Part shown: positions 52,407 to 60,947 of the stretch, piece by piece
How positions within the stretch are numbered: position 1 is the first letter of the stretch
Layout: each line of letters begins with the position of its first letter
Origin: Streptomyces sp. NA04227
Lineage (GTDB): Bacteria > Actinomycetota > Actinomycetes > Streptomycetales > Streptomycetaceae
Direction of reading: 5' to 3'
DNA: 64,000 nucleotides
Assembly: GCF_013364195.1 (NCBI RefSeq)
Contig: NZ_CP054918.1
Span: 6,499,001-6,563,000, forward strand
Notes under the pieces: generated by a model
Database searches by the model: none
Told to the model about the DNA's origin: nothing
Seen by the model: only the letters and a program-made list of their open reading frames with translations
Made by a program: the position numbers and the translations under genes

Positions 52407-53771
52407 ATGCCCATGGGTCACACGGCCACAGCGCAGGCGGCCTCAGGCGGCCTGACAGCGACCGAGCACCGCCTGGCCAACGGCCTGAGGGTGGTGCTCT
52501 CGGAGGATCATCTGACTCCGGTAGCCGCGGTCTGCCTCTGGTACGACGTCGGCTCCCGCCACGAGGTCCCGGGCCGGACCGGCCTCGCGCACCTTTTCGA
52601 GCACCTGATGTTCCAGGGCTCCGGACAGGTGCAGGGCAACGGGCACTTCGAACTCGTGCAGGGCGCGGGCGGCTCGCTGAACGGCACCACCAGCTTCGAG
52701 CGCACCAACTACTTCGAGACGATGCCCACCCACCAGCTCGAACTCGCCCTGTGGCTGGAGGCGGACCGGATGGGTTCGCTCCTGGACGCGCTCGACCTGC
52801 AGTCGTTGGACAACCAGCGCGACGTGGTGAAGAACGAGCGCCGCCAGCGGTACGACAACGTCCCCTACGGCACGGCCTTCGAGCGTCTGACCGCGCTCGC
52901 CTACCCGGACGGGCACCCGTACCACCACACGCCGATCGGTTCGATGTCGGACCTGGACGCGGCGACGCTGGAGGACGCGCAGTCCTTCTTCCGGACCTAC
53001 TACGCGCCGAACAACGCGGTGCTTTCGGTCGTCGGTGACATCGACCCCGAGCAGACGCTGGCCTGGATCGAGAAGTACTTCGGTTCGATCCCGGGGCACG
53101 ACGGCAAGCCCGCGCCGCGCAGCGGTGAGCTGCCGGAGACCATCGGCGAGCAACTGCGCGAGGTCGTCGAGGAGGAGGTCCCGGCGCGCGCGCTGATGGC
53201 CGCCTACCGGCTGCCGGAGGACGGCAGCCGCGCCTGCGACGCCGCCGACCTGGCCCTCACGGTGCTCGGCGGAGGCGAGTCCTCGCGCCTGTACAACCGC
53301 CTTGTGCGCCGCGACCGTACGGCCGTCGCCGCCGGTTTCGGTCTGCTCAGGCTGGCCGGTGCGCCCTCGCTGGGCTGGCTGGACGTGAAGACCTCCGCCG
53401 ATGTGGAGGTGCCCGACATCGAGGCGGCCGTGGACGAGGAGCTCGCCCGGTTCGCCGCGGAGGGCCCCACCGCGGAGGAAATGGAGCGCGCGCAGGCGCA
53501 GTTGGAGCGCGAGTGGCTGGACCGGCTCGGCACCGTGGCGGGCCGCGCGGACGAACTGTGCCGCTACGCCGTCCTGTTCGGTGACCCGCAGCTCGCCCTG
53601 ACCGCCGTGCAGCGGGTGCTCGACATCACCGCGGAGGAAGTGCGGGAGGTGGCCAAGGCACGGCTGCGTACGGACAACCGGGCCGTCCTCGTGTACGAGC
53701 CCGTCGCGGCCGAGGACGCCGAGGCCGACCAGGACGCCGCCGGTACCGAGGACGAGGAGACGGCGAAGTGA
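52407..53771 (+). CDS. M16-family zinc metallopeptidase (catalytic subunit)
   Basis: ATG 52407, after GAAGGGA, gives 454 residues. The inverted zinc motif HxxEH appears as HLFEH (His62, Glu65, His66), with the third ligand Glu144 in DVVKNERRQRYD, about 76 residues later as required. GHPYHHTPIGSMSDLDAAT and the R/Y site near VLGGGESSRLYNRLVRRD follow. M16 enzymes degrade peptides or process protein precursors in a closed chamber. The start of the next gene overlaps its stop by four bases (GTGA); that partner lacks the zinc motif, so the two very probably form a heterodimer like mitochondrial processing peptidase. No secretion signal is visible. Confidence 0.93.
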   Translation: MPMGHTATAQAASGGLTATEHRLANGLRVVLSEDHLTPVAAVCLWYDVGSRHEVPGRTGLAHLFEHLMFQGSGQVQGNGHFELVQGAGGSLNGTTSFERTNYFETMPTHQLELALWLEADRMGSLLDALDLQSLDNQRDVVKNERRQRYDNVPYGTAFERLTALAYPDGHPYHHTPIGSMSDLDAATLEDAQSFFRTYYAPNNAVLSVVGDIDPEQTLAWIEKYFGSIPGHDGKPAPRSGELPETIGEQLREVVEEEVPARALMAAYRLPEDGSRACDAADLALTVLGGGESSRLYNRLVRRDRTAVAAGFGLLRLAGAPSLGWLDVKTSADVEVPDIEAAVDEELARFAAEGPTAEEMERAQAQLEREWLDRLGTVAGRADELCRYAVLFGDPQLALTAVQRVLDITAEEVREVAKARLRTDNRAVLVYEPVAAEDAEADQDAAGTEDEETAK

Positions 53772-55150
53772 ACGCCATGATGAAGTTCCACCCGCAGCCC
53801 ACCGCAGGCGACGCCAAGCCGTGGGCCTTCCCCGCCCCGGAGCGCGGGCGGCTCGACAACGGCGCCACCGTGCTGCGCTGCCACCGCCCGGGCCAGCAGG
53901 TCGTGGCCGTGGAGGTGCTCCTCGACAGCCCGCTGGAGGCCGAACCCGCCGGGCTCGACGGAGTCGCCACCATCATGGCCCGCGCCTTCTCGGAGGGCAC
54001 CGACAAGCACTCCGCGGAGGAGTTCGCGGCCGAGCTGGAGCGCTGCGGCGCCACGCTCGACGCGCACGCCGACCACCCCGGTGTGCGGCTGTCGCTCGAA
54101 GTCCCCGCCTCCCGGCTCGCCAAGGCGCTCGGGCTGCTCGCCGACGCGCTGCGCGCCCCCGCGTTCGCCGACAGCGAGATCGAGCGTCTCGTACGCAACC
54201 GGCTCGACGAGATCCCGCACGAGTCGGCCAACCCGGCCCGCCGCGCGGCCAAGGAGCTGTCGAAGCAGCTCTTCCCCGCCGAGTCCCGGATGTCCCGGCC
54301 CCGGCAGGGCACCGAGGAGACGGTGGCGGCGATCGACTCGGCCGCCGTGCGCGCCTTCTACGAGAAGTACGTGCGTCCCGCGGCGGCCACCGTCGTGGTC
54401 GTGGGCGACATCGCGGGCATCGACCTCGACGCGCTGCTCGGCGACACGATCGGCGCCTGGACCGGCGGTGCCGCGGTGACCGGCAGCCCCTCGCCGGTCA
54501 CCGCCGACGACACCGGCCGGGTCGTCATCGTGGACCGTCCCGGCGCGGTGCAGACCCAGCTTTTGATCGGCCGGGTCGGCGCGGACCGCCACGACCGGGT
54601 CTGGCCCGCCCAGGTGCTCGGCACCTACTGCCTGGGCGGCACCCTGACCTCCCGGCTGGACCGGGTGCTGCGGGAGGAGAAGGGCTACACCTACGGCGTG
54701 CGTGCCTTCAGCCAGGTGCTGCGCTCCGCGCAGGACGGCTCGGGTGCGGCGATGCTCGCCATCTCCGGTTCCGTGGACACCGCCTCCACCGGCCCCGCCC
54801 TGGAGGACCTCTGGAAGGTGCTGCGCACCCTCGCGGCGGACGGTCTCACCGACGCGGAGCGCGATGTGGCCGTACAGAACCTGGTCGGTGTCGCCCCGCT
54901 GAAGTACGAGACGGCGGGCGCCGTCGCCGGGACGCTCGCCGACCAGGTGGAGCAGGAACTGCCCGACGACTTCCAGGGGCAGCTCTACCAGCAGCTCGCC
55001 GCGACGGGCACCGTGGAGTCGACCGCGGCCGTGGTCAACGCCTTCCCGGTCGACCGGCTCGTCACTGTCCTGGTGGGCGACGCGGCCGAGATCGAGGAGC
55101 CGGTGCGTGCGCTCGGCATCGGTGAAGTGACGGTGGTCACCGGCCAGTAG
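53768..55150 (+). CDS. M16-family peptidase, non-catalytic subunit
   Basis: The 460-residue protein starts with GTG 53768, coupled to the catalytic subunit. It has the same fold (GATVLRCHRPGQQVVAVEVLLDSPLEAEPAGLDGVATIMARAF), but the HxxEH motif is missing at the matching place, where GVATIMARAF is found. The C-terminal domain retains the R/Y substrate motif TSRLDRVLREEKGYTYGVRAFS. It should shape the substrate chamber of the heterodimer. An 18-bp hairpin terminator follows. Confidence 0.92.
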   Translation: MNAMMKFHPQPTAGDAKPWAFPAPERGRLDNGATVLRCHRPGQQVVAVEVLLDSPLEAEPAGLDGVATIMARAFSEGTDKHSAEEFAAELERCGATLDAHADHPGVRLSLEVPASRLAKALGLLADALRAPAFADSEIERLVRNRLDEIPHESANPARRAAKELSKQLFPAESRMSRPRQGTEETVAAIDSAAVRAFYEKYVRPAAATVVVVGDIAGIDLDALLGDTIGAWTGGAAVTGSPSPVTADDTGRVVIVDRPGAVQTQLLIGRVGADRHDRVWPAQVLGTYCLGGTLTSRLDRVLREEKGYTYGVRAFSQVLRSAQDGSGAAMLAISGSVDTASTGPALEDLWKVLRTLAADGLTDAERDVAVQNLVGVAPLKYETAGAVAGTLADQVEQELPDDFQGQLYQQLAATGTVESTAAVVNAFPVDRLVTVLVGDAAEIEEPVRALGIGEVTVVTGQ

Positions 55151-55175
55151 GACCGGTCGCCGGTCCGTGGGCCGG

Positions 55176-55221
55176 CAGCGAACGGCCCCGGTGTCGGCAC
55201 CGCCACCGGGGCCGTTCGCTG
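55176..55221 (+). terminator. Terminator of the M16 peptidase operon
   Basis: CAGCGAACGGCCCCGGTG (55176-55193) and its exact complement at 55204-55221 form an 18-bp perfect stem with a 10-base loop, starting 25 bp after the stop. This is the strongest hairpin in the window. Confidence 0.9.
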
Positions 55222-55283
55222 TCTGGTTTCTGGTGAACGCACCGCTATGTCCTGTGTGATGGGCGACAAAAGACCGAATCGGT

Positions 55284-55312
55284 TTGGTCGCACCACCTCT
55301 CCCGCTTAGCGT
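55284..55312 (+). promoter_or_regulatory. Promoter of the M23 peptidase gene
   Basis: TTGGTC (55284-55289), a 17-bp spacer and TAGCGT (55307-55312) resemble an HrdB promoter. Transcription would start near 55319, just upstream of the riboswitch. Confidence 0.5.
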
Positions 55313-55364
55313 CCTTCCGGCTGTTCGTCATGTGCGCGCCGCATCCGCGGCACCGGACAGTCAT

Positions 55365-55525
55365 CGCCGAGTCCCCCGAAGGCGCGAGCCGGGGGAGCCG
55401 GGGACCCGCCTCCAAGGGCCCTTCGCGGTCCGGGAGTTCAGTTCCTGGGGTGAATCGGCCGCCCTCGCGGGCGTCCGTAGGAGACTTCCTGCTCCGAACC
55501 CGTCAGCTAACCCGGTAGGCGAGAG
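55365..55525 (+). ncRNA. c-di-AMP (ydaO/yuaA-type) riboswitch
   Basis: The leader of the M23 peptidase gene has conserved ydaO-class words in order: a GGGGTGAATCGG element near 55456, TAGGAGACTTCCTGCTCCGAA near 55479, and CCCGTCAGCTAACCCGGTAGGCG (55499-55521), with paired GC stems around them, as in Streptomyces cell-wall hydrolase leaders. c-di-AMP binding is expected to lower expression. The ribosome site GGAAGGAAGG lies shortly after. Confidence 0.88.
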
Positions 55526-55549
55526 GGAAGGAAGGGACCAGCCACACCC

Positions 55550-56332
55550 ATGGCGATCACCCGTGCCCGCGGGAGACACCGCAGACCGAGCCGCCTCACC
55601 AGGACGTCCGCCACCGCGGCCGGTGTCGCCGCACTCACCACCGCCGGGGTGCTCGGCGGTCTCGCGGCACCCGCCGGGGCCGCCGAGGAGTCCGTCGAGC
55701 AGAGTGGACTGGCCGGGGCGATAGCCATCGACCGGGTCGGCACCTCTCTCGCCGAGCGGATCGAGGCTCAGGCCGAGGCCCAGGAGGCCGCCGCCGCTGC
55801 CGAGGCCGCCAAGAAGAAGGCCGCCGAACTGGCCGAGCGCCGCGCCGAGGAGGCCAAGCGCAAGGCACGCGCCGAGCGGGCTGCCAAGGAGCGCGCGGCA
55901 CGTGCCGCGGAGCGCCGCCGCCTCAACGCCTTCGTCCTGCCCGTCGAGGGCTCGTACGTCTCCACCTCGTACGGCGCCGGTGGTGGCATGTGGTCCTCCG
56001 GCAGCCACACCGGCGTCGACTTCCACGCCGCCTCCGGCACCTCGGTCCGGGCCGTCGGCCGCGGCACCGTCGTCAGCACGGGCTGGGGCGGCGCCTACGG
56101 CAACGAGGTGGTGATCCGGATGCACGACGGGACGTACACGCAGTACGGCCACCTGTCCTCGATCGGGGTCGCGGTGGGGCAGTCGGTGACGCCCGGTCAG
56201 CAGATCGGACTCGCCGGTGCGACCGGCAACACCACCGGGCCGCACCTGCACTTCGAGGCGCGCACCGGTGAGGACTACGGCTCGGACATCGACCCCGTCG
56301 CCTATCTGCGCTCCCACGGCGTGAATCTCTGA
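55550..56332 (+). CDS. Secreted M23 (LytM-type) peptidase with coiled-coil domain
   Basis: The 260-residue precursor has a twin-basic start with TRTSATAAGVAALTTAGVLGG and a signal-peptidase site near APAGAAEE. Residues 65-125 form a charged Ala/Glu/Arg/Lys-rich coiled coil. The C-terminal M23 domain has HTGVDFHAASGT (zinc His and Asp) and GPHLHFEART (HxH). It is expected to cut peptidoglycan cross-bridges outside the cell in growth or spore germination. The leader carries a c-di-AMP riboswitch, fitting cell-wall control. Two hairpins follow: CGCTCCCGG/CCGGGAGCG at 56338-56355 and a U-tailed terminator at 56378. Confidence 0.93.
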   Translation: MAITRARGRHRRPSRLTRTSATAAGVAALTTAGVLGGLAAPAGAAEESVEQSGLAGAIAIDRVGTSLAERIEAQAEAQEAAAAAEAAKKKAAELAERRAEEAKRKARAERAAKERAARAAERRRLNAFVLPVEGSYVSTSYGAGGGMWSSGSHTGVDFHAASGTSVRAVGRGTVVSTGWGGAYGNEVVIRMHDGTYTQYGHLSSIGVAVGQSVTPGQQIGLAGATGNTTGPHLHFEARTGEDYGSDIDPVAYLRSHGVNL

Positions 56333-56377
56333 GGCGCCGCTCCCGGCCGGGAGCGCACCTCGGTGCGAAATGCCACG

Positions 56378-56408
56378 AAAGCCCTCGGCCTGCCCGCCGA
56401 GGGCTTTT
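56378..56408 (+). terminator. Terminator of the M23 peptidase gene
   Basis: AAAGCCCTCGGC / GCCGAGGGCTTT is a perfect 12-bp stem ending in a T-run (56405-56408). A separate 18-bp palindrome lies just upstream at 56338-56355. Confidence 0.9.
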
Positions 56409-56550
56409 GTGTTGTCCAAAAAATATCCCCGGATTCCCCTTCGCCGTCGGAAATCAAGTCACACTGCAATAGAGTCGTCTAACGCGTGCCGGTGAGCGGC
56501 GCGCGCGACAAAGCAGAGTGTTTCGCGCGGATCAATGCGGAGGTCCGGTC

Positions 56551-57237
56551 ATGCGCATTCCCGCGCATTCGGTGTGCACGGCGATCCGGGACGACATCGT
56601 CTCGGGGGTCCACGAGCGGGGCGGGCGCCTCACGGAAGAAGTCCTCGCCCGGCGTTACGGGGTCTCCCGGGTGCCGGTGCGCGAGGCCCTGCGCACCCTG
56701 GAGGCCGAGGGCTTCGTGCTCACCCGCAGGCACGCCGGGGCCTGTGTCGCCGAGCCGACCGAGCAGGAGGCCGCCGACCTGCTCGACATCCGTACCGCCC
56801 TGGAACCGCTCGCCGCAGCCCGCGCCGCCCAGCGCCGCACGGAATCCCATCTCAAGGTGCTGCGGGGCCTGGTCAGGCTGGGGCAGGAGCGGTCCGTACG
56901 AGGGCACAGCGAGGATCTGCGCTCACTGGGCGGCTGGTTCCACGAGACGCTCGCGCAGGCCTCCGACAGCCCCGGGCTCATCGCACTGCTGACCCAGCTC
57001 CGGCACAAGATCTCCTGGATGTACACGATCGAGGCGCCGCGGCGGCCCGCCGACTCCTGGGCCGAGCGCGGCGCCATCGTCGACGCCGTGGCCCGCGGGG
57101 ACGCCGAGCGCGCCCGATCGCTGACCGCCCTGCACGGTGAGCGGACCGCGCCTTTCCACCGGCTGAAGTTCGCGCCGGACCGCTCCCGCGTGAGGAGTTC
57201 GCAACATGCCGTAAACACGGCGAGCTCTCCTGATTAA
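56551..57237 (+). CDS. GntR-family regulator (FCD type)
   Basis: ATG 56551, after CGGAGG, gives 228 residues: a winged helix-turn-helix (TAIRDDIVSGVHERGGRLTEEVLARRYGVSRVPVREALRTLEAEGFVLTRRHAGACVAEPTEQEAADLLDIRTALEPLA) followed by a helical FCD domain with WFHETLAQASDSPGL and ERGAIVDAVARGDAERAR. The histidines may bind a metal and carboxylate effector. It stands alone between a riboswitch-controlled gene and HPr, with which it converges. The effector and targets are unknown. It has a Ser/Arg-rich end. Confidence 0.88.
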   Translation: MRIPAHSVCTAIRDDIVSGVHERGGRLTEEVLARRYGVSRVPVREALRTLEAEGFVLTRRHAGACVAEPTEQEAADLLDIRTALEPLAAARAAQRRTESHLKVLRGLVRLGQERSVRGHSEDLRSLGGWFHETLAQASDSPGLIALLTQLRHKISWMYTIEAPRRPADSWAERGAIVDAVARGDAERARSLTALHGERTAPFHRLKFAPDRSRVRSSQHAVNTASSPD

Positions 57238-57486
57238 CATCGCTACCGTATACAAAGAATAGCCAATTTCCCTGCAGCTTTTCTTGTGCTGTCCACAGTG
57301 ATTTACCGAAGGGAATACGTGGCCTTGGCGGTGGTGGAGAACCGGCCAAAGTGCGTACGCATGCTGCTTTTCCCTCGACCTGTTCGCGCCTAATTCTCGC
57401 GAACAGGTGGCCCGGCGTGCCCGAAAGTCGCGGAAAGTGCTGCGGGAATCCGTACCCGGAAATCCGGCCGGTGACCGGGCGGGCCG

Positions 57487-57768
57487 TCAGACCGTCTCGG
57501 GCAGTTCGTCGAGGCCCTCCGCGACCAGCTGCGCCAGCCGGTCCAGAGCCTGCTCGGACCCCTCGACGTCCGAGCTGAGCACGATCTCCTCGCCGCCCAT
57601 CGCCCCGAGCCCGAGCACCGCCAGCATCGACGCGGCGTTCACCGGGGCACCCTCGCCCTTGGCCACCCGCACCGGTACCCCCGACGCGGCGGCCGCCCGT
57701 ACGAAGACGGACGCGGGACGGGCGTGCAGCCCCTGCGGCCAGCCGATCCTGACGCGACGCTCAGCCAT
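57487..57768 (-). CDS. ptsH: Phosphocarrier protein HPr
   Basis: The 93-residue protein has the phosphorylated His15 in GLHARPAS and Ser47 in VNAASMLAVLGLGA, the site that resembles the regulatory serine of Gram-positive HPr. It carries phosphate from enzyme I to sugar-specific PTS enzymes. It is encoded alone on the minus strand, as usual in Streptomyces. Residue pattern and length fit the family, with no changes in the active site. Confidence 0.95.
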   Translation of the reverse strand: MAERRVRIGWPQGLHARPASVFVRAAAASGVPVRVAKGEGAPVNAASMLAVLGLGAMGGEEIVLSSDVEGSEQALDRLAQLVAEGLDELPETV

Positions 57769-57933
57769 CCGTGCCGCCCTCCGTGAGTACGTTCAGCTCC
57801 GCTCGACTCCCAACCCAGTGTGGCGCACCCGCCGCGTCCGCCACAGGAGGACGGGTGGGCGGTGCGGCGGCGGACCGCGCCCCCCGCCCGCACCCGCACC
57901 CGCGCGCACGGGTCGCCGCAGGCGGATGACCCT

Positions 57934-57939
57934 TACGCT
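57934..57939 (+). promoter_or_regulatory. Putative leaderless -10 element of the patA-like gene
   Basis: TACGCT ends six bases before ATG 57946 and there is no Shine-Dalgarno between. This supports the chosen start. Confidence 0.4.
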
Positions 57940-57945
57940 GGGGCC

Positions 57946-60897
57946 ATGCAGACGCCGTCGGACCGGCACATCTACCCCGACCACTGGGAAGCTGACGTGG
58001 TGCTGCGCGACGGGGGAACCGCGCGCATCAGACCCATCACCACCGAGGACGCCGACCGCCTGGTCAGCTTCTACGAGCAGGTCTCGGACGAGTCGAAGTA
58101 CTACCGCTTCTTCGCGCCCTACCCGCGGCTCTCGGCACGGGACGTGCACCGCTTCACGCACCACGACTACGTGGACCGGGTGGGGCTCGCGGCCACCGTG
58201 GGCGGCGAGTTCATCGCGACCGTGCGCTACGACCGGATCGACTCGACCGGCCGCCCCGCCTCCGCGCCCGCCGACGAGGCCGAGGTCGCCTTCCTGGTCC
58301 AGGACGCGCACCAGGGCCGCGGAGTCGCCTCGGCGCTGCTCGAACACATCGCGGCCGTCGCACGCGAACGCGGCATCCGCCGTTTCGTCGCCGAGGTGCT
58401 GCCCGCCAACTCCAAGATGATCAAGGTGTTCACGGACGCCGGTTACCAGCAGGAGCGCAGCTTCGAGGACGGCGTCGTACGGCTGGCCTTCGACCTGGAG
58501 CCCACCGAGGCCTCGCTCGCCGTGCAGTGGGGCCGCGAACAGCGCGCCGAGGCCCGCTCCGTGCAACGGCTGCTGCGCCCCGGCTCGGTGGCGGTCATCG
58601 GGGTGGGCCGCAGGCCGGGCGGCGTCGGCCGCACCGTGCTCGGCAACCTGCTCGCCGTCGGCTACAAGGGCCGCGTGCACGCCGTGAACCGCGCTCTCGA
58701 CCCGCAGCAGCACGAGCTCGACGGGGTCCCCGCCCACCGGAGCCTGAGCGAGATCGGCGAACCGGTCGACCTGGCGGTGATCTCCGTACCCGCCCCACAG
58801 GTCCCCGAGGTCGTCGCCGAATGCGGGGAACACGGTGTGCAGGGCCTGGTCGTACTCTCCGCCGGGTACGCCGAGAGCGGCCCCGCCGGACGCGAACGCC
58901 AGCGTGAACTCCTGCGCCAGGCACGCTCGTACGGGATGCGGCTGATCGGGCCGAACACCTTCGGGGTCATCAACACCGCGCCCGAGGTCATGCTGAACGC
59001 CTCGCTGGCTCCCGAACTGCCGCGGCCCGGCCGGATCGGCATGTTCGCGCAGTCCGGCGCCATCGGCATCGCCCTGCTCTCCAGCCTGCATCGGCGTGGT
59101 GGCGGCGTGACCGGTCTGACCGGTGTCTCGACTTTCGTCTCGGCGGGCAACAGGGCCGATGTCTCGGGCAACGACCTTGTGCAGTACTGGTACGAGGACC
59201 CGGACACCGACGTCGCGCTGATGTACCTCGAATCCCTCGGCAACCCGCGGAAGTTCACCCGCCTCGCCCGCCGCACCGCCGCCGCCAAGCCGCTGGTCGT
59301 GGTGCAGGGCGCACGGCACAGCGGGGTCGCCCCGCTCGGCCACGAGGTGCGCGCCAGCCGCCTGCCCTACGCGACCGTCTCGGCGCTGCTGCGGCAGGCC
59401 GGGGTGATCCGCGTCGACACCATCACCGAACTGGTCGACGTGGGACTGCTGTTGGCGGGCCAGCCGCTGCCGGGCGGTCCGCGCGTGGCCATCCTCGGCA
59501 ACTCCGAGTCGCTCGGACTGCTCAGCTACGACGCCTGTCTCTCCGAGGGTCTGCGCCCGCTGCGGCCCCTCGACCTCACCACCGAGGCCACACCCGCCGA
59601 CTTCCACCGCGCCCTGCGCGGGGCGCTCGCGGACGAGCTGTGCGACTCCGTGGTGGTCACCGCGATCCCCGCGGTCGGCGAGGACGGCGCGGGCGACGAG
59701 GCACTGGCCCAGGTCCTGCGCGCCGCGGCCGCAGAGTTCCCGGACAAGCCCGTACTCGTAGTCCACCTCGAACTCGGCGGTCTGGCCCGGGCTCTGTCCG
59801 CGGCGACCAGCACCGCGCCCAAGCCAGTGTCCGCCTCGTCCGCCCAGTCCGGGCCCGCTGCCCAGCCCGCGCCCGCCACCCAGTCCGGCCCCGCCGCACC
59901 GTCCAGGCCGCCGACCGAGGCGCCGACAGGGGAACCGACCGTGACGCCACCCCCGCCGCAGAGCCCGCCCACCCCCGGCGCCGCGGCCCCGGCAACCCCA
60001 CCCCCGCCCGGCACCCGAGCCGCCCGTATCCCGGCCTATCCCGCCGCCGAACGAGCCGTACGCGCACTCGCCGAATCCGTCCGCTACGCCCAGTGGCGGC
60101 GGGACCAGGCGGCCGGGCCGGGGCGGGTGCCCGAGTACGAGGACATCGACGAGAACCGGGCCGCCGCCCTCATCGAGCACCTGCTCGCCCGCAGCGGCGC
60201 GGACCCGCGCGGCATCACCCTGGAGCCTGTGGACACCGAGGCGCTGCTCGCCGCCTACGGCATTCCCGTGCTGCCCGCCCCTGAGGCGCCCAGCGCCGAT
60301 GCGGCCGTCGCGGCGGCGCGCGCCCTCGGCTATCCGGTCGCGCTCAAGACCACCGCACCGCATCTGCGGCACCGCTCCGACCTCGGCGGTGTACGTCTCG
60401 ACCTCGCCGACGAACACCAGCTGCGGCAGGCCTACGCCGAGCTGACCGGCAACCTCGGCAGCGCGGCGGAACTGCGTCCCGTGGTGCAGCCGATGCGGCC
60501 CCGCGGTGTCGACACCGTGGTGCGCGCCGTGATCGACGCCGCCGCCGGAGCGGTCCTCAGCTTCGGGCTCTCCGGCGCGCCCTCGGAACTGCTCGGCGAC
60601 ACCGCGCACCGGCTCATTCCGGTCACCGACCGGGAGGCCCAGTCCGCGATCCGCGCGATCCGCACCGCACCGCTCCTCTTCGGCTGGCGCGGTTCCGCGC
60701 CCGTGGACACCGCCGCCCTCGAAGAGCTGCTGCTGCGTCTGTCCCGTCTTGTCGACGATCATCCGGAGGTGGTCGCGGTGACCCTGGAGCCGGTGGTGGT
60801 CGCCAAGGAGGGGCTTTCGGTGCTCGGGGCGAGCCTGCGCCTGGCCCCGCCGCCGGTACGCGGGGAGCTCGGTCCGCGCACGCTGCCCACGTACTGA
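57946..60897 (+). CDS. PatA-type protein acetyltransferase: N-terminal GNAT plus NDP-forming acyl-CoA synthetase domain
   Basis: The 983-residue protein begins with a GNAT domain (residues 1-180; acetyl-CoA loop VQDAHQGRGVASALLEHIA), followed by a CoA-binding Rossmann domain (RLLRPGSVAVIGVGRRPGGVGRTVLGNLL), a succinyl-CoA-ligase-like domain, a Pro/Ala-rich linker (about 620-690) and an ATP-grasp-like C-terminus (YPVALKTTAPHLRHRSDLGGVRLDL). GNAT first, then synthetase, is the reverse of enterobacterial Pat and matches S. lividans PatA, which acetylates and inactivates acyl-CoA synthetases. The synthetase part is probably regulatory. It starts leaderless at ATG 57946. It fits the acetate theme of the window. 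Confidence 0.9.
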   Translation: MQTPSDRHIYPDHWEADVVLRDGGTARIRPITTEDADRLVSFYEQVSDESKYYRFFAPYPRLSARDVHRFTHHDYVDRVGLAATVGGEFIATVRYDRIDSTGRPASAPADEAEVAFLVQDAHQGRGVASALLEHIAAVARERGIRRFVAEVLPANSKMIKVFTDAGYQQERSFEDGVVRLAFDLEPTEASLAVQWGREQRAEARSVQRLLRPGSVAVIGVGRRPGGVGRTVLGNLLAVGYKGRVHAVNRALDPQQHELDGVPAHRSLSEIGEPVDLAVISVPAPQVPEVVAECGEHGVQGLVVLSAGYAESGPAGRERQRELLRQARSYGMRLIGPNTFGVINTAPEVMLNASLAPELPRPGRIGMFAQSGAIGIALLSSLHRRGGGVTGLTGVSTFVSAGNRADVSGNDLVQYWYEDPDTDVALMYLESLGNPRKFTRLARRTAAAKPLVVVQGARHSGVAPLGHEVRASRLPYATVSALLRQAGVIRVDTITELVDVGLLLAGQPLPGGPRVAILGNSESLGLLSYDACLSEGLRPLRPLDLTTEATPADFHRALRGALADELCDSVVVTAIPAVGEDGAGDEALAQVLRAAAAEFPDKPVLVVHLELGGLARALSAATSTAPKPVSASSAQSGPAAQPAPATQSGPAAPSRPPTEAPTGEPTVTPPPPQSPPTPGAAAPATPPPPGTRAARIPAYPAAERAVRALAESVRYAQWRRDQAAGPGRVPEYEDIDENRAAALIEHLLARSGADPRGITLEPVDTEALLAAYGIPVLPAPEAPSADAAVAAARALGYPVALKTTAPHLRHRSDLGGVRLDLADEHQLRQAYAELTGNLGSAAELRPVVQPMRPRGVDTVVRAVIDAAAGAVLSFGLSGAPSELLGDTAHRLIPVTDREAQSAIRAIRTAPLLFGWRGSAPVDTAALEELLLRLSRLVDDHPEVVAVTLEPVVVAKEGLSVLGASLRLAPPPVRGELGPRTLPTY

Positions 60898-60935
60898 CCT
60901 GTGCACGCACGCACCGCAGTGGCCCGCGGGGGCCG

Positions 60936-60941
60936 TAGGAT
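60936..60941 (+). promoter_or_regulatory. Putative leaderless -10 element of the DUF5998 gene
   Basis: TAGGAT ends six bases before ATG 60948 with no ribosome site, again the leaderless layout. Confidence 0.4.
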
Positions 60942-60947
60942 GGCCGC

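Noticed and set aside
57289..57297. DnaA box CTGTCCACA between GntR and HPr genes
   Set aside because: A single degenerate site without a partner; expected by chance in 64 kb.
57793..60906. 1037-codon minus-strand frame opposite the patA-like gene
   Set aside because: Exactly shadows a large, well-supported gene; Gly/His/Arg-rich with no motif.
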